64,000 bases of DNA from Bacteroides sp. GM023 (GTDB taxonomy: Bacteria; Bacteroidota; Bacteroidia; Bacteroidales; Bacteroidaceae). The first letter of the stretch is position 1; every line of letters starts with the position of its first letter. The stretch is taken from the NCBI RefSeq assembly GCF_014750685.1, contig NZ_JAAXGE010000010.1:62001-126000 (forward strand). Direction: 5' to 3'. Both the position numbers and the translations under genes were made by a program. Under the pieces are notes generated by a model. That model did not search any database. It was not told the origin of the DNA and saw only the letters and a program-made list of their open reading frames with translations. This document shows, piece by piece, positions 9,726-17,529 of the stretch.

Positions 9726-10282
9726 GCCGGAATATACTCTCGCAACACTCTACTAGAGAATTAAAAAGTAAAAATTTGCTGTCACCTGTCACACATTCGC
9801 ACTTAAACCACTGATTACAAACAGTTAAAGAGATGACAGCAACATGTGACAGCACAGTGACAGTAGTTTTGCTGTCACCTTTTCTCCTACGATTCTTTCT
9901 TCTCTTTCTTGAAAATCATTTTCATGCCTTTAAACAATTGGTTTCAAGGCTCGAAACTAGAGTTTCACACATAAGAAACCAAAGTTTCACCCGTTTGAAA
10001 CTTTAGTTTCAATTGCTTGAAACCATTTGTTTCTTACCGATGAAACTATAGTTTCTCTTAGCTGGAACTCTAGTTTCAAACAAAGGAAACTAACTTGGAA
10101 CTTGCTTCTAAAAGAGGAAGCAAGAAAAGGTGACAGCACTTTTGCTGTCACTGTGCTATCACATACTGCTGTCACAGCACTACTCATTCACAATTAGACA
10201 TTTAAATACAAATATGTGACAGGTGACAGCAAATTTTTACTTTTAAATTCTCTAGTAGAGTGTTGAGAGATTATAGTTCGGC
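9726..10282. repeat. Giant imperfect palindrome of nested short repeats, no ORF
   Basis: This ~557-bp intergenic block folds back on itself. The outer arms at about 9732-9792 and 10215-10275 match as inverted copies over more than 50 bases with only a few mismatches (shared CACTCTACTAGAGAATT, AAGTAAAAATTTGCTGTCAC). An inner inverted pair lies at about 9835-9887 and 10127-10185 (AGCACAGTGACAG, TGCTGTCACCTTTTCT). The arms are studded with TGACAG/CTGTCA, and the core (9940-10091) with more than ten GAAAC/GTTTC words in alternating orientation such as GAAACTNNAGTTTC. It has no credible coding frame. It lies between the ECF sigma gene and the promoter of the next gene. Confidence 0.8.
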
Positions 10283-10380
10283 ATTTCCATATAGTTCAGC
10301 CTATTGTTGCACCTAATGGTTACTTCTCAAACATATATAGAAATTTCCTCTCTTTTCTTGGCAATTCTCAACAAATCTCT

Positions 10381-10388
10381 TACCTTTG
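10381..10388 (+). promoter_or_regulatory. Promoter for the regulator at 10672
   Basis: TACCTTTG (-7) is preceded by TTGG about 20 bases upstream (near 10359), a good fit to the Bacteroidetes TTTG-N19-TAnnTTTG pattern. The inferred start near 10396 gives a leader of about 275 bases before the ATG at 10672. Confidence 0.6.
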
Positions 10389-10409
10389 TTCCTTGAAAGC
10401 CGAAGAGAA

Positions 10410-10523
10410 ATGCGGCGTATTGAAACGTTTTTTGCACTAAGAAAACTACCAATTTTATTATTAACAAAAAACCGAACCTCAATAAATCTGTTTCATACGT
10501 GCGACCTATGGTCGGGCGTGTGA
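10410..10523 (+). CDS. Possible 37-residue leader peptide in the 5' leader
   Basis: The frame opens with ATG at 10410, just after the inferred transcription start, and ends with TGA at 10521. It would encode a small, basic, hydrophobic peptide (MRRIETFFALRKLPILLLTK at its start). The frame covers the left arm of the long hairpin at 10446-10554, so its translation would affect folding of that hairpin. I know no homolog and there is no strong ribosome binding site, so it may be chance. Confidence 0.25.
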   Translation: MRRIETFFALRKLPILLLTKNRTSINLFHTCDLWSGV

Positions 10524-10554
10524 ACATATTTATTAGGTTCGTGGGTATTGGTAG
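10446..10554 (+). promoter_or_regulatory. Long imperfect hairpin in the leader of the 10672 gene
   Basis: Nested inverted segments pair in register: CTACCAAT (10446-10453) with ATTGGTAG (10547-10554); CGAACCT (10473-10479) with AGGTTCG (10535-10541); AATAAAT with ATTTATT; and the tip CGACC (10502-10506) with GGTCG (10510-10514). The result is a ~110-nt stem with small internal loops. It is transcribed if the 10381 promoter is used, and it may control expression of the downstream gene. Confidence 0.55.
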
Positions 10555-10671
10555 TACCTCTTAGTGGATAAATATGGACTCAGCGCCCGACTTCTTATAT
10601 ATATAAGGTATATATCAGGATTAGGAGTGAGTCTTCAATCATGTTGAATCACGCTAAAAGGTATATATTTT

Positions 10672-11460
10672 ATGGCACACTGGAAAACAATCAAGCAAGT
10701 ATCAGAGAAATACGGCATTGCCGAAACTACTCTCCGCGGATGGACTAAGTTAGGTTACATCACGCATTCCATTATCAATGATGTCGTAATGCTAGACGAC
10801 GAGAGCATGGCACGCCATTTGGATACTCATCAAATCAAAGGGTTAAGTGACGATGCTTTAAACAAATTAATCAAGGAAAAAGAGTGGGAACGCGAAGTTA
10901 TTCTCTCCCGGTTTGATGATGAACTTTTCCTATTGAAAACTCAAAAACTCTATGAGCCGCTTTTTCATATCCTTATCGAAGAGCTCGGTCAACTGATTAC
11001 CGACAACGACCAACGGGATATATTTCTAAGCATTTCTTCCGGTGAACCCATTTCACGGGTGGCTGCACGTCATCAAATGACTTATGACGAAGTTGTAGCA
11101 AAATATAGCTCTATCCTTGATAAGCTAGGTCGGAATCCGGAAAGAATCGCTACATTCCGAGAAAGTACAATGACATCTCTGTTTGGCAAATATGAGACTG
11201 ATAATCCACTGGAGATTCACTTATCCCAGTTTATCAACGACCGTGCATGCCACATTTTGTCTAAACTGGAAATATATACCGTGTACCAGCTTCTACAACA
11301 TACTTCTAAATATGGATGGACTAGCCTAAAACGTCTCGAAGGTATGGGGACAATCACTTACAACGAGATAATAAATTCACTGTATAACGCCAATATTATT
11401 ATTATCAATAAAGATAAAACGATTACTTTATCGCCTGAAATAGCTACATTAGTGCTGTAA
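10672..11460 (+). CDS. Putative DNA-binding protein with HTH and RNA-polymerase alpha-CTD-like parts
   Basis: 262 residues. The N-terminus (about 5-45, WKTIKQVSEKYGIAETTLRG then LGYITHSIINDVVMLDDESM) looks like a MerR/excisionase-type winged helix. A middle segment, SSGEPISRVAARHQMTYDEV (about 122-141), resembles a sigma region-4 helix-turn-helix. The C-terminal part (about 190-245, ACHILSKLEIYTVYQLLQHT then LKRLEGMGTITYNEIINSL) has the helix-hairpin-helix pattern of the polymerase alpha C-terminal domain. This suggests a transcription factor or polymerase-associated protein; no target can be named. It has a ~275-base structured leader, follows the giant palindrome, and converges with menE through a shared tandem repeat. 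Confidence 0.6.
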   Translation: MAHWKTIKQVSEKYGIAETTLRGWTKLGYITHSIINDVVMLDDESMARHLDTHQIKGLSDDALNKLIKEKEWEREVILSRFDDELFLLKTQKLYEPLFHILIEELGQLITDNDQRDIFLSISSGEPISRVAARHQMTYDEVVAKYSSILDKLGRNPERIATFRESTMTSLFGKYETDNPLEIHLSQFINDRACHILSKLEIYTVYQLLQHTSKYGWTSLKRLEGMGTITYNEIINSLYNANIIIINKDKTITLSPEIATLVL

Positions 11461-11588
11461 GGCAGCTATATTATTGCTGTAAAATATGTAATATTAATAC
11501 TATAAGATACGTAATATTAATACTATAAGATACGTAATATTAGTACTGTAAGATATGTAATATTATTGCTGCAAGATACGTAATGCCA
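11443..11588. repeat. 23-bp tandem array between two convergent genes
   Basis: Six or more copies of a 23-base unit of the form GTAATATTAATACTATAAGATAC lie at 11465, 11488, 11511, 11534, 11557 and 11580, each exactly 23 bases apart, with a weaker copy near 11443. The last codons and stop of the 10672 gene (stop 11458-11460) fall in the first weak unit, and the last codons and stop of menE (11563-11565) fall in the unit at 11557. No clear terminator hairpin is visible otherwise. Confidence 0.85.
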
Positions 11589-12660
11589 AAGCACGGCAAT
11601 CCACACGGCTGATTTTTCCGTTTTTCGTTTGCGGGATGTAATCTGTCGTCAGAATGTAGCGGGGACGATAATATGGTTTGAGTTCGAGGATGTTCTGCAA
11701 ATTTACTTCTATCTCTTTTGTGTCTATCTGTCCTGCTATCAATAAAGTTACCGCCTGTCCCAAACGCTGGTCGGAAACTGAAGTAATGACAAATGGCAGG
11801 GGAATAAACGGGCGAAGTATTTTTTCTATTTCTTCTGCTTGTATTTTGATTCCTCCGCTATTTATTACATTATCTTTTCGGCCTAGAATAATGAAACTAC
11901 CGTCGGGATAGATGCGCGCAATGTCATTAGTCTGCAAAATATCATCACAGACAAGGGGGGCTTCAATGACTAATGTATTTTCGGGAGATAAAGACAATGT
12001 TACTGAAGAAAAGGGATAATAATGTTCGGAAGCAGAAGCTCCGTTCAGGCGGCGCAGCGCTATATGGGATAATGTTTCAGTCATGCCGTAGGTAGAATAG
12101 ACAGCTATCGGGAGAGATTTTATTTCTGCTTCCAAAGCCTCATCGACTGCTCCGCCTCCTATAATCAGAATATCCGTTTGCTTCAACTGTTTTTTCTCTT
12201 CAGGAGTATGGAGAGTATTATAAACTTGTAAAGGAACCATTGCCGCAAATTTCAGAGGTACGTTTATATCGGATAGAGGATGTCCGGAAGCAGGGCGTAC
12301 AATTAGATTCAACCCTGCGACTAGAGAACGTACTACCACCATCATGGCTCCGATGTAGCGGAGATTCATACATAATAAAGCGGTGTCACCTGTTTGCAGG
12401 TTCAGGAACTCGCAAGTCAGGCGGGCACTTTGTATCATTTGGTCTTTGCGTACAATCAGTTCTTTCGGTATGCCCGTAGAGCCGGATGTATGAACTGTAA
12501 TATGGGGAGAATCCTTGAACCATTCGCTCAGGAAAAGAAACAAATCCCATATAGCAGAGGGATACGATTCCGCTCCTTCTGCTATGCATCTGCTTATATC
12601 ATCGGAAGTATATTTCTTCCCTTCAAGCAGTAAATGTTGTTTTTTTCGGTCGAATATCAT
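11563..12660 (-). CDS. menE: o-succinylbenzoate-CoA ligase
   Basis: A 365-residue AMP-forming acyl-CoA synthetase. It activates 2-succinylbenzoate with ATP and CoA in menaquinone synthesis. Visible motifs are the P-loop-like ITVHTSGSTGIPKELIVRK (about residues 55-73), VYSTYGMTETLSH (A5-type motif), the hinge IILGRKDNVINSGGIKIQAE and the C-terminal catalytic lysine region QTKNGKISR. It is shorter than typical MenE (about 450), as in other Bacteroides. It is the last gene of the minus-strand men operon, 19 bases after menC. Its last codons overlap the 23-bp tandem array. Confidence 0.93.
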   Translation of the reverse strand: MIFDRKKQHLLLEGKKYTSDDISRCIAEGAESYPSAIWDLFLFLSEWFKDSPHITVHTSGSTGIPKELIVRKDQMIQSARLTCEFLNLQTGDTALLCMNLRYIGAMMVVVRSLVAGLNLIVRPASGHPLSDINVPLKFAAMVPLQVYNTLHTPEEKKQLKQTDILIIGGGAVDEALEAEIKSLPIAVYSTYGMTETLSHIALRRLNGASASEHYYPFSSVTLSLSPENTLVIEAPLVCDDILQTNDIARIYPDGSFIILGRKDNVINSGGIKIQAEEIEKILRPFIPLPFVITSVSDQRLGQAVTLLIAGQIDTKEIEVNLQNILELKPYYRPRYILTTDYIPQTKNGKISRVDCRALALRILQQ

Positions 12661-12679
12661 CGGATAGCTTCAAGTAGCA

Positions 12680-13705
12680 TTACTTACAGAACCACAGGCA
12701 ATCTTTTCTTATTTCAAGTGGCATCTCTACGTTGTCGGTAAAGAGTTGTCCTGTTCCTAAGCCTTGAGGTAACGGGTTATCGAAAGCAGCGCACCATTGG
12801 GCGATGGCATTCAGGCCGATATTGGATTCTAAAGCAGACGTAATCCACCAACCAATCTGTTGCTCTTCGGCTTCGTCAATCCATTCGTGTCCTCCGGTAA
12901 ATCCACCGTGAAGGGAAGGTTTGATGATGATATATTGAGGACGGATAGCAACAAGAAGTTTCCGTTTCTCTGCCTGGGTGTTGCAACCTATTAATTCTTC
13001 ATCCAAAGCTATCGGCAAGGGAGATTCGGAAGTCAGGCGTGCCATTTCTTTCCATTGTCCGGCACGGATGGGTTGCTCTATGGAATGTAAGTCCAGTTCG
13101 GACAAACGTTTCAACTTCTCCATAGCGTCGGCAGGGGAAAAAGCGCCGTTCGCGTCTACACGCAGTTCTATTTCTTTGGAAGAGAAATGGGCACGGATAT
13201 GACGGAGTAAGGCCAGTTCTTCTTCAAAGTTGATGGCACCGATTTTGAGTTTGATGCAGCGGAAACCGGCTTTTATTTTCTTTTCTATCTGCGTTAGCAT
13301 TTTGTTGTAATCACCCATCCAGATAAGGCCGTTGATAGGTATTCCGGCTTCCCCACGGGAGAAAGCAGAATTCCACATATCCCAGCCGCCTGCATTATAA
13401 TGACGAAGAGCCATTTCAAGTCCGAAGAGGATGGAAGGATATTTGCGCAAAGCGTTTACATCCATCTCTCCACCTTGTCTTTCCACTTTCCGGCAGACAT
13501 CTTCCAATATATCTTCGTAATCGGGAAGGTCATCGCAGCTAAGTCCGGGCAGGGGAGCACACTCCCCTATTCCCACCCGACCGGGAAATTCGGGAGAAGT
13601 GAAATGAAGATACCAGACTTTTCGGGTGGAATATGTACCTCGTGAAGTTCCTGCCGGTTGTTTGAAATGAAGCAATCGGGGAGTTATTTTAATCTCGCAA
13701 TCCAT
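12680..13705 (-). CDS. menC: o-succinylbenzoate synthase (enolase superfamily)
   Basis: About 342 residues from ATG 13705; an upstream frame to 13738 lacks family similarity and lies in the repeat spacer. It dehydrates SHCHC to 2-succinylbenzoate. Enolase/MLE superfamily marks are CIKLKIG (catalytic Lys), LRVDANGAFSPADAMEKL (metal-binding Asp), SIEQPI (metal-binding Glu) and IALDEELIG (Asp/Glu), followed by YIIIKPSLHGGFTG (second Lys). All expected metal and base residues are present. A 195-base repeat-filled spacer separates it from menB. Confidence 0.94.
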   Translation of the reverse strand: MDCEIKITPRLLHFKQPAGTSRGTYSTRKVWYLHFTSPEFPGRVGIGECAPLPGLSCDDLPDYEDILEDVCRKVERQGGEMDVNALRKYPSILFGLEMALRHYNAGGWDMWNSAFSRGEAGIPINGLIWMGDYNKMLTQIEKKIKAGFRCIKLKIGAINFEEELALLRHIRAHFSSKEIELRVDANGAFSPADAMEKLKRLSELDLHSIEQPIRAGQWKEMARLTSESPLPIALDEELIGCNTQAEKRKLLVAIRPQYIIIKPSLHGGFTGGHEWIDEAEEQQIGWWITSALESNIGLNAIAQWCAAFDNPLPQGLGTGQLFTDNVEMPLEIRKDCLWFCK

Positions 13706-13735
13706 TCTAAATAATTTTCCAATGTAGTAATATAC

Positions 13736-13900
13736 CAATATACCAACATGTCAATTACTAATATGCCAACGTAGCAATGTAGCAATGTGCCAATGTAGTA
13801 ATATGCCAATGAGCTAATGTACTAATGGGGCAATTACTATGCAGCCATTGCCCAACTAATCGACACATTAGCCAATTGGCATATTAGCCCATTATTTTAT
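13736..13900. repeat. Degenerate 8-9-bp tandem repeats with dyad symmetry inside the men operon
   Basis: The menB-menC spacer is built almost wholly from variants of CAATGTAG / CAATATGC / TAATGTGC repeated about 15 times in one orientation. It ends in a stretch in the opposite orientation (for example ATTGGCATATTAGCCCATTA near 13874-13895, which mirrors TAATATGCCAATGAGCTAATG near 13799-13819). It contains no gene. The spacer would be transcribed as part of the men mRNA and could form a hairpin. Confidence 0.75.
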
Positions 13901-14725
13901 TTAAGGGAACTTCGGATATTGCTTGAAGTTCGGTTTACGTTTCTCCAAAAATGCATTCTTTCCTTCCTGCGCTTCGTCAGTGAGATAATAAAGCAAGGTA
14001 GCGTCGCCTGCCAATTCCTGAATACCTGCCTGACCGTCCAGTTCGGCATTCAGTCCGGCTTTAATCATGCGTAAAGCCAGCGGACTGAGCAACATCATTT
14101 CTTCCGCCCATTGCACGTATTCATCTTCCAGTTGCTCCAAGGGGACTACTTTATTCACTAAGCCCATATCCAATGCTTCCTGCGCATTGTACTTCCGGCA
14201 GAGGAACCAGATTTCGCGGGCTTTCTTCTGTCCTACGACACGTGCCAAGTAAGATGCACCGAATCCGGCGTCAAAGCTACCCACACGAGGGCCTGTCTGA
14301 CCGAAAATGGCATTCTCTGAAGCGATAGACAAGTCGCATACCACATGGAGTACGTGCCCGCCGCCGATGGCAAATCCGTTTACAGCGGCAATCACCGGTT
14401 TCGGGATACTACGGATTTGTTTTTGCACGTCCAGTACACTGAGACGAGGAACACCGTCTTTGCCGATATAACCGCCACGTCCTTTCACATTCTGGTCACC
14501 GCCCGAACAGAAGGCTTTATCTCCGGCTCCGGTAATCACAATCACGTCAATATCCGCTTCTTCGCGGCAAATGCGCAATGCGTCACTCATTTCGGCAGTA
14601 GTAGTCGGGGTGAATGCGTTGCGATAACGCTCACGGTTGATTGTGATACGAGCAATTCCATTATAGTAATCAAAGAGAATATCATCGTATTCTCTGATGG
14701 TTGTCCACTCTCTTTGTGTTGACAT
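13901..14725 (-). CDS. menB: 1,4-dihydroxy-2-naphthoyl-CoA synthase
   Basis: A 274-residue crotonase-fold enzyme that closes the second ring of the naphthoquinone by Dieckmann-type condensation of o-succinylbenzoyl-CoA. Family marks are ITINRERYRNAFTPTT near the N-terminus, the oxyanion-hole segment VITGAGDKAFCSGGDQNVKG (about 60-80), VNGFAIGGGHVLHVVCDL (about 115-132) and the bicarbonate-type motif GPRVGSFDAGFGASYLARVV. The C-terminal PNFKQYPKFP tail is characteristic of MenB. It starts 3 bases after the menD stop, so the two are probably translationally linked. Confidence 0.97.
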   Translation of the reverse strand: MSTQREWTTIREYDDILFDYYNGIARITINRERYRNAFTPTTTAEMSDALRICREEADIDVIVITGAGDKAFCSGGDQNVKGRGGYIGKDGVPRLSVLDVQKQIRSIPKPVIAAVNGFAIGGGHVLHVVCDLSIASENAIFGQTGPRVGSFDAGFGASYLARVVGQKKAREIWFLCRKYNAQEALDMGLVNKVVPLEQLEDEYVQWAEEMMLLSPLALRMIKAGLNAELDGQAGIQELAGDATLLYYLTDEAQEGKNAFLEKRKPNFKQYPKFP

Positions 14726-14728
14726 AAT

Positions 14729-16396
14729 CTATTTTTGTTTTAATTGGTGATAATAATTTTTCAGCATGCGTGCGTCTTTGTTCTTGCTGGTAAACACTTC
14801 CATCAAGATGGGTTGTTCCGTAGTTTCCGGTTGCGTAAAGGTTTTCATCGCTTCTGCCAGTTGCTCGTCGTCGTCAACACGCAGATAAAGGAATCCGCGT
14901 TCTTCCGCCCAACCTTTGGCAGTTGTTTGATGAACGGCTACGATAAATTTTTGTGAAGTACCCGACATTTTGAGTCCCGGCAGGGTGTGGAAAATCTCTC
15001 CACCGCCATTGTTCAATAAGAGGATGCGTAGATTGGAACCGACGTTGACATTCCACAATGCGTTCATGTCATAGAAGAAACTCAAATCCCCGATAGCTAT
15101 GAAATTCAGTTTATCGGAAGCGGCTGCATAACCTACAGCCGTAGAAAGCGAGCCTTCAATACCACTCGTACCCCGGTTACAGCAAACTTCAATCGTGGAT
15201 GGAATGGAATATAGTTGCGCATAGCGGACTACCGAACTATTTGCCAAGTGCAATGCACAAGATTCCGGCAATCCCTTTATCAATGCACCGACAGCTGCCA
15301 TCTCCGAATAGGCAAACTCCGGTTCGGGAATAATTTTGCAATAATTCTCCCACACACGGGGATATTCGGGAGTGCGGTTGTCCAGCAGGCTGGCTATCTT
15401 TTCAAGGAATTCAAACGGGTCCATTTCAATCACAGTAGTCAATGAACCGTAGAGGTCGACCACTTCGCCGTCCGGTGATACGTGCCAATGCTCTTTGGGC
15501 GGGTGTTGACGAAGGAATTTCTTCAGACGTTTGGAGACGACGTGCCCGCCATAGGTAATCAGCAATTCGGGAGACATCTGATCGATTTTCTCTTCGGGCA
15601 TGGCGTAGAGTGCCGCGTCGAAGTTCTTCACCGGGATGCCGGGCACTGTCTGATTGCCGATATGCTCCGTCAGCCAGGCAAAGTGTTTATATAATAATTT
15701 GGTATATCTCTTTTCAAACAGATAGATAAGATTCATCTGACCGATGATAATCATTCGTTTCTGATACTTATTCATCCGGTCGATCAGGTCGTTATAATCA
15801 CGGTCGTAGACGTTCAGACCTTGGTAGCGGGTTATGACACGTACTTCGGGCAGTGTCTCCGTCGTAAACTGATACAGGGGTTCGGAAATAGGGACATTGA
15901 TATGTACCGGGCCTTTTCCGTGATGATTCATCTCAAGCAAGGCTTCGTTTATCAGACGGTTGCAGTACCATTCATCCTCATCCGTATGAATTTCAGGAAG
16001 GTTGACAGACTTCTTGACCAGTGTTTGGAATACGCCCGGTTGGGGAAGCGTCTGTCCATCCATTTGCCCAATCCAGGCTGCGGGACGGTCGGCAGAGATG
16101 ACCACCAAAGGGACATTCTGATAAAAAGCTTCCGCCACAGCGGGATGAAGATTCAGCAGTGCCGTACCGGAAGTGCAGCAGATGGCGGCAGGTTTACCAC
16201 CATTCAACGTAAGGCCGATGGCAAAATACCCCGCACTCCGTTCGTCGGTCATCGCATAACAGGTAAAATCAGGATGGTTAGACAAAGTATGCACGATAGG
16301 TACGTTACGGCTTCCCGGACACAATACAACTTTCGTAATCCCGTGCGCCCGAAGCAGCGCAACCAGTTGAAGTATGTTCTTCTTGTCTGTATACAT
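14729..16396 (-). CDS. menD: SEPHCHC synthase
   Basis: A 555-residue thiamine-diphosphate enzyme (2-succinyl-5-enolpyruvyl-6-hydroxy-3-cyclohexene-1-carboxylate synthase) that joins isochorismate and 2-oxoglutarate. The N-terminal domain shows VLCPGSRNVPIVHTL, the expected SERSAGYFAIGL-like segment (DERSAGYFAIG) and ICCTSGTALLNLHPAVAEA. The C-terminal domain carries NRGTSGIEGSLSTAVGYA and the ThDP-binding GDLSFFYDMNAL then NNGGGEIFHTLPG. Length matches the family. It lies 20 bases downstream of menF. Confidence 0.97.
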   Translation of the reverse strand: MYTDKKNILQLVALLRAHGITKVVLCPGSRNVPIVHTLSNHPDFTCYAMTDERSAGYFAIGLTLNGGKPAAICCTSGTALLNLHPAVAEAFYQNVPLVVISADRPAAWIGQMDGQTLPQPGVFQTLVKKSVNLPEIHTDEDEWYCNRLINEALLEMNHHGKGPVHINVPISEPLYQFTTETLPEVRVITRYQGLNVYDRDYNDLIDRMNKYQKRMIIIGQMNLIYLFEKRYTKLLYKHFAWLTEHIGNQTVPGIPVKNFDAALYAMPEEKIDQMSPELLITYGGHVVSKRLKKFLRQHPPKEHWHVSPDGEVVDLYGSLTTVIEMDPFEFLEKIASLLDNRTPEYPRVWENYCKIIPEPEFAYSEMAAVGALIKGLPESCALHLANSSVVRYAQLYSIPSTIEVCCNRGTSGIEGSLSTAVGYAAASDKLNFIAIGDLSFFYDMNALWNVNVGSNLRILLLNNGGGEIFHTLPGLKMSGTSQKFIVAVHQTTAKGWAEERGFLYLRVDDDEQLAEAMKTFTQPETTEQPILMEVFTSKNKDARMLKNYYHQLKQK

Positions 16397-16416
16397 GATG
16401 ATAATAAATTAGTAGT

Positions 16417-17529
16417 TTATGAATAAAGGGGCACTGCTATAAGCCGTTTCATGGTTTGCAACTTCTTTTCCGTTTCCAGCCATTCGTCATTCAGTTCCGA
16501 AGAGGCCAGTAATCCGCCGCCGGCATAAAGAGTCAGTTGTTCGTCTTCGATATGCATACAGCGCAGATTCACATATAGGTCAGTCCTTCCATCGGGGTCG
16601 AGCCATCCGATAAAGCCGGAATAATAACGACGGTCGTAACCTTCGTTTTCCAATATAAACCGATAGGCTTCTTCCTTTGGCAGGCCGCACACGGCAGGTG
16701 TCGGGTGCAGGACTTTCAGAAGGTCTCCCAGATTCTTGTTATCTTTCAGGGAGAAATGAAAATCTGTTTTCAGGTGCGACAATGCTCCCGCATAGGCGGG
16801 ATAAGGGCCGTTCTCCGTAGAATGAATGTCTAATGAAAGAAGTTGGCGACGGATATAGGATGCTACATAGTCCTGTTCTTTCCGGTTCTTTTCATCCCAT
16901 ATTTGCGGCAATTTGCCGTCTTGTAAAGGTTGCGTTCCGGCCAATGCTACTGTGTTCCATTCGTCTTTTTCGCCCGATAAGATAATTTCGGGTGTGCTAC
17001 CCAGCCAGATACCTGTTTGAGGGGTATAGCATAGGTATATATAGGAATGGATATAACGTTTGCACGCTGCACGAAAAACGGATGAGGGAGAGAAATCAGG
17101 CATCTGACCGATAGTGAGTTCACGGGAAAGCACTAATTTGTCGAAGGCTTTGTCACGTAAGGCATTTATAAATGTATGAAAACAGGCGGCATACTTTTCC
17201 GTGCAAGTATTCAGGAATGTTTCCTGTCCTTGCAGTTGCCGGGCTTTCTCCTGTTCTTCGTCCGTATCCTCGTCAACCGGCAGTGGTTGTCCCCACTGGT
17301 CCGGTTGTATCAGCACAATCGGACATGTCTCGCTCACCCGAAACGGGGCGATGACAAATCCACGCTGTCCGTTCAGGTCTTTGAGGTCATAGATTAAACG
17401 GACAGCCCCCCCAGCCTGTGTCAACAGACGAGGGGTTTTCTCCCCGGGAATACGGTAAACGGCAAACGGTTGTTTTTGCCGGATGAATGTATCAATAGTT
17501 GTCAGATTACTTATTTCTTCGTCAATCAT
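16417..17529 (-). CDS. menF: Isochorismate synthase
   Basis: About 370 residues from the ATG at 17529. The start overlaps the stop of the upstream HAD/hotdog gene as ATGA, which favours this start over the longer frame to 17607. It converts chorismate to isochorismate, the entry step of menaquinone synthesis. Chorismate-binding family marks are KLVLSRELTIG, YLCYTPQTGIWLGSTPEIIL, VALAGTQPL, HLKTDFHFSL, LHPTPAVCGLPKEEAYRFI and YSGFIGWLDPDGRTDLYVNL, with the metal-binding acidic residues of the last motifs present. The N-terminal domain is short and divergent, as in other Bacteroides. Confidence 0.94.
   Translation of the reverse strand: MIDEEISNLTTIDTFIRQKQPFAVYRIPGEKTPRLLTQAGGAVRLIYDLKDLNGQRGFVIAPFRVSETCPIVLIQPDQWGQPLPVDEDTDEEQEKARQLQGQETFLNTCTEKYAACFHTFINALRDKAFDKLVLSRELTIGQMPDFSPSSVFRAACKRYIHSYIYLCYTPQTGIWLGSTPEIILSGEKDEWNTVALAGTQPLQDGKLPQIWDEKNRKEQDYVASYIRRQLLSLDIHSTENGPYPAYAGALSHLKTDFHFSLKDNKNLGDLLKVLHPTPAVCGLPKEEAYRFILENEGYDRRYYSGFIGWLDPDGRTDLYVNLRCMHIEDEQLTLYAGGGLLASSELNDEWLETEKKLQTMKRLIAVPLYS

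Noticed and set aside
9987..10187. 66-codon open frame on the minus strand inside the first palindrome
   Set aside because: It is made of the GAAAC and TGACAG repeats, has no start context, and arises from the repeat structure rather than from coding selection.
9726..10282. Insertion sequence or MITE with known ends
   Set aside because: Inverted arms are long and imperfect, no transposase-type terminal motif is recognised and no clear target duplication is seen for this copy, so I describe it only as a palindromic repeat element.
10327..10527. 66-codon minus-strand frame opposite the regulator leader
   Set aside because: It is the complement of the long hairpin, with no promoter or similarity on that strand.
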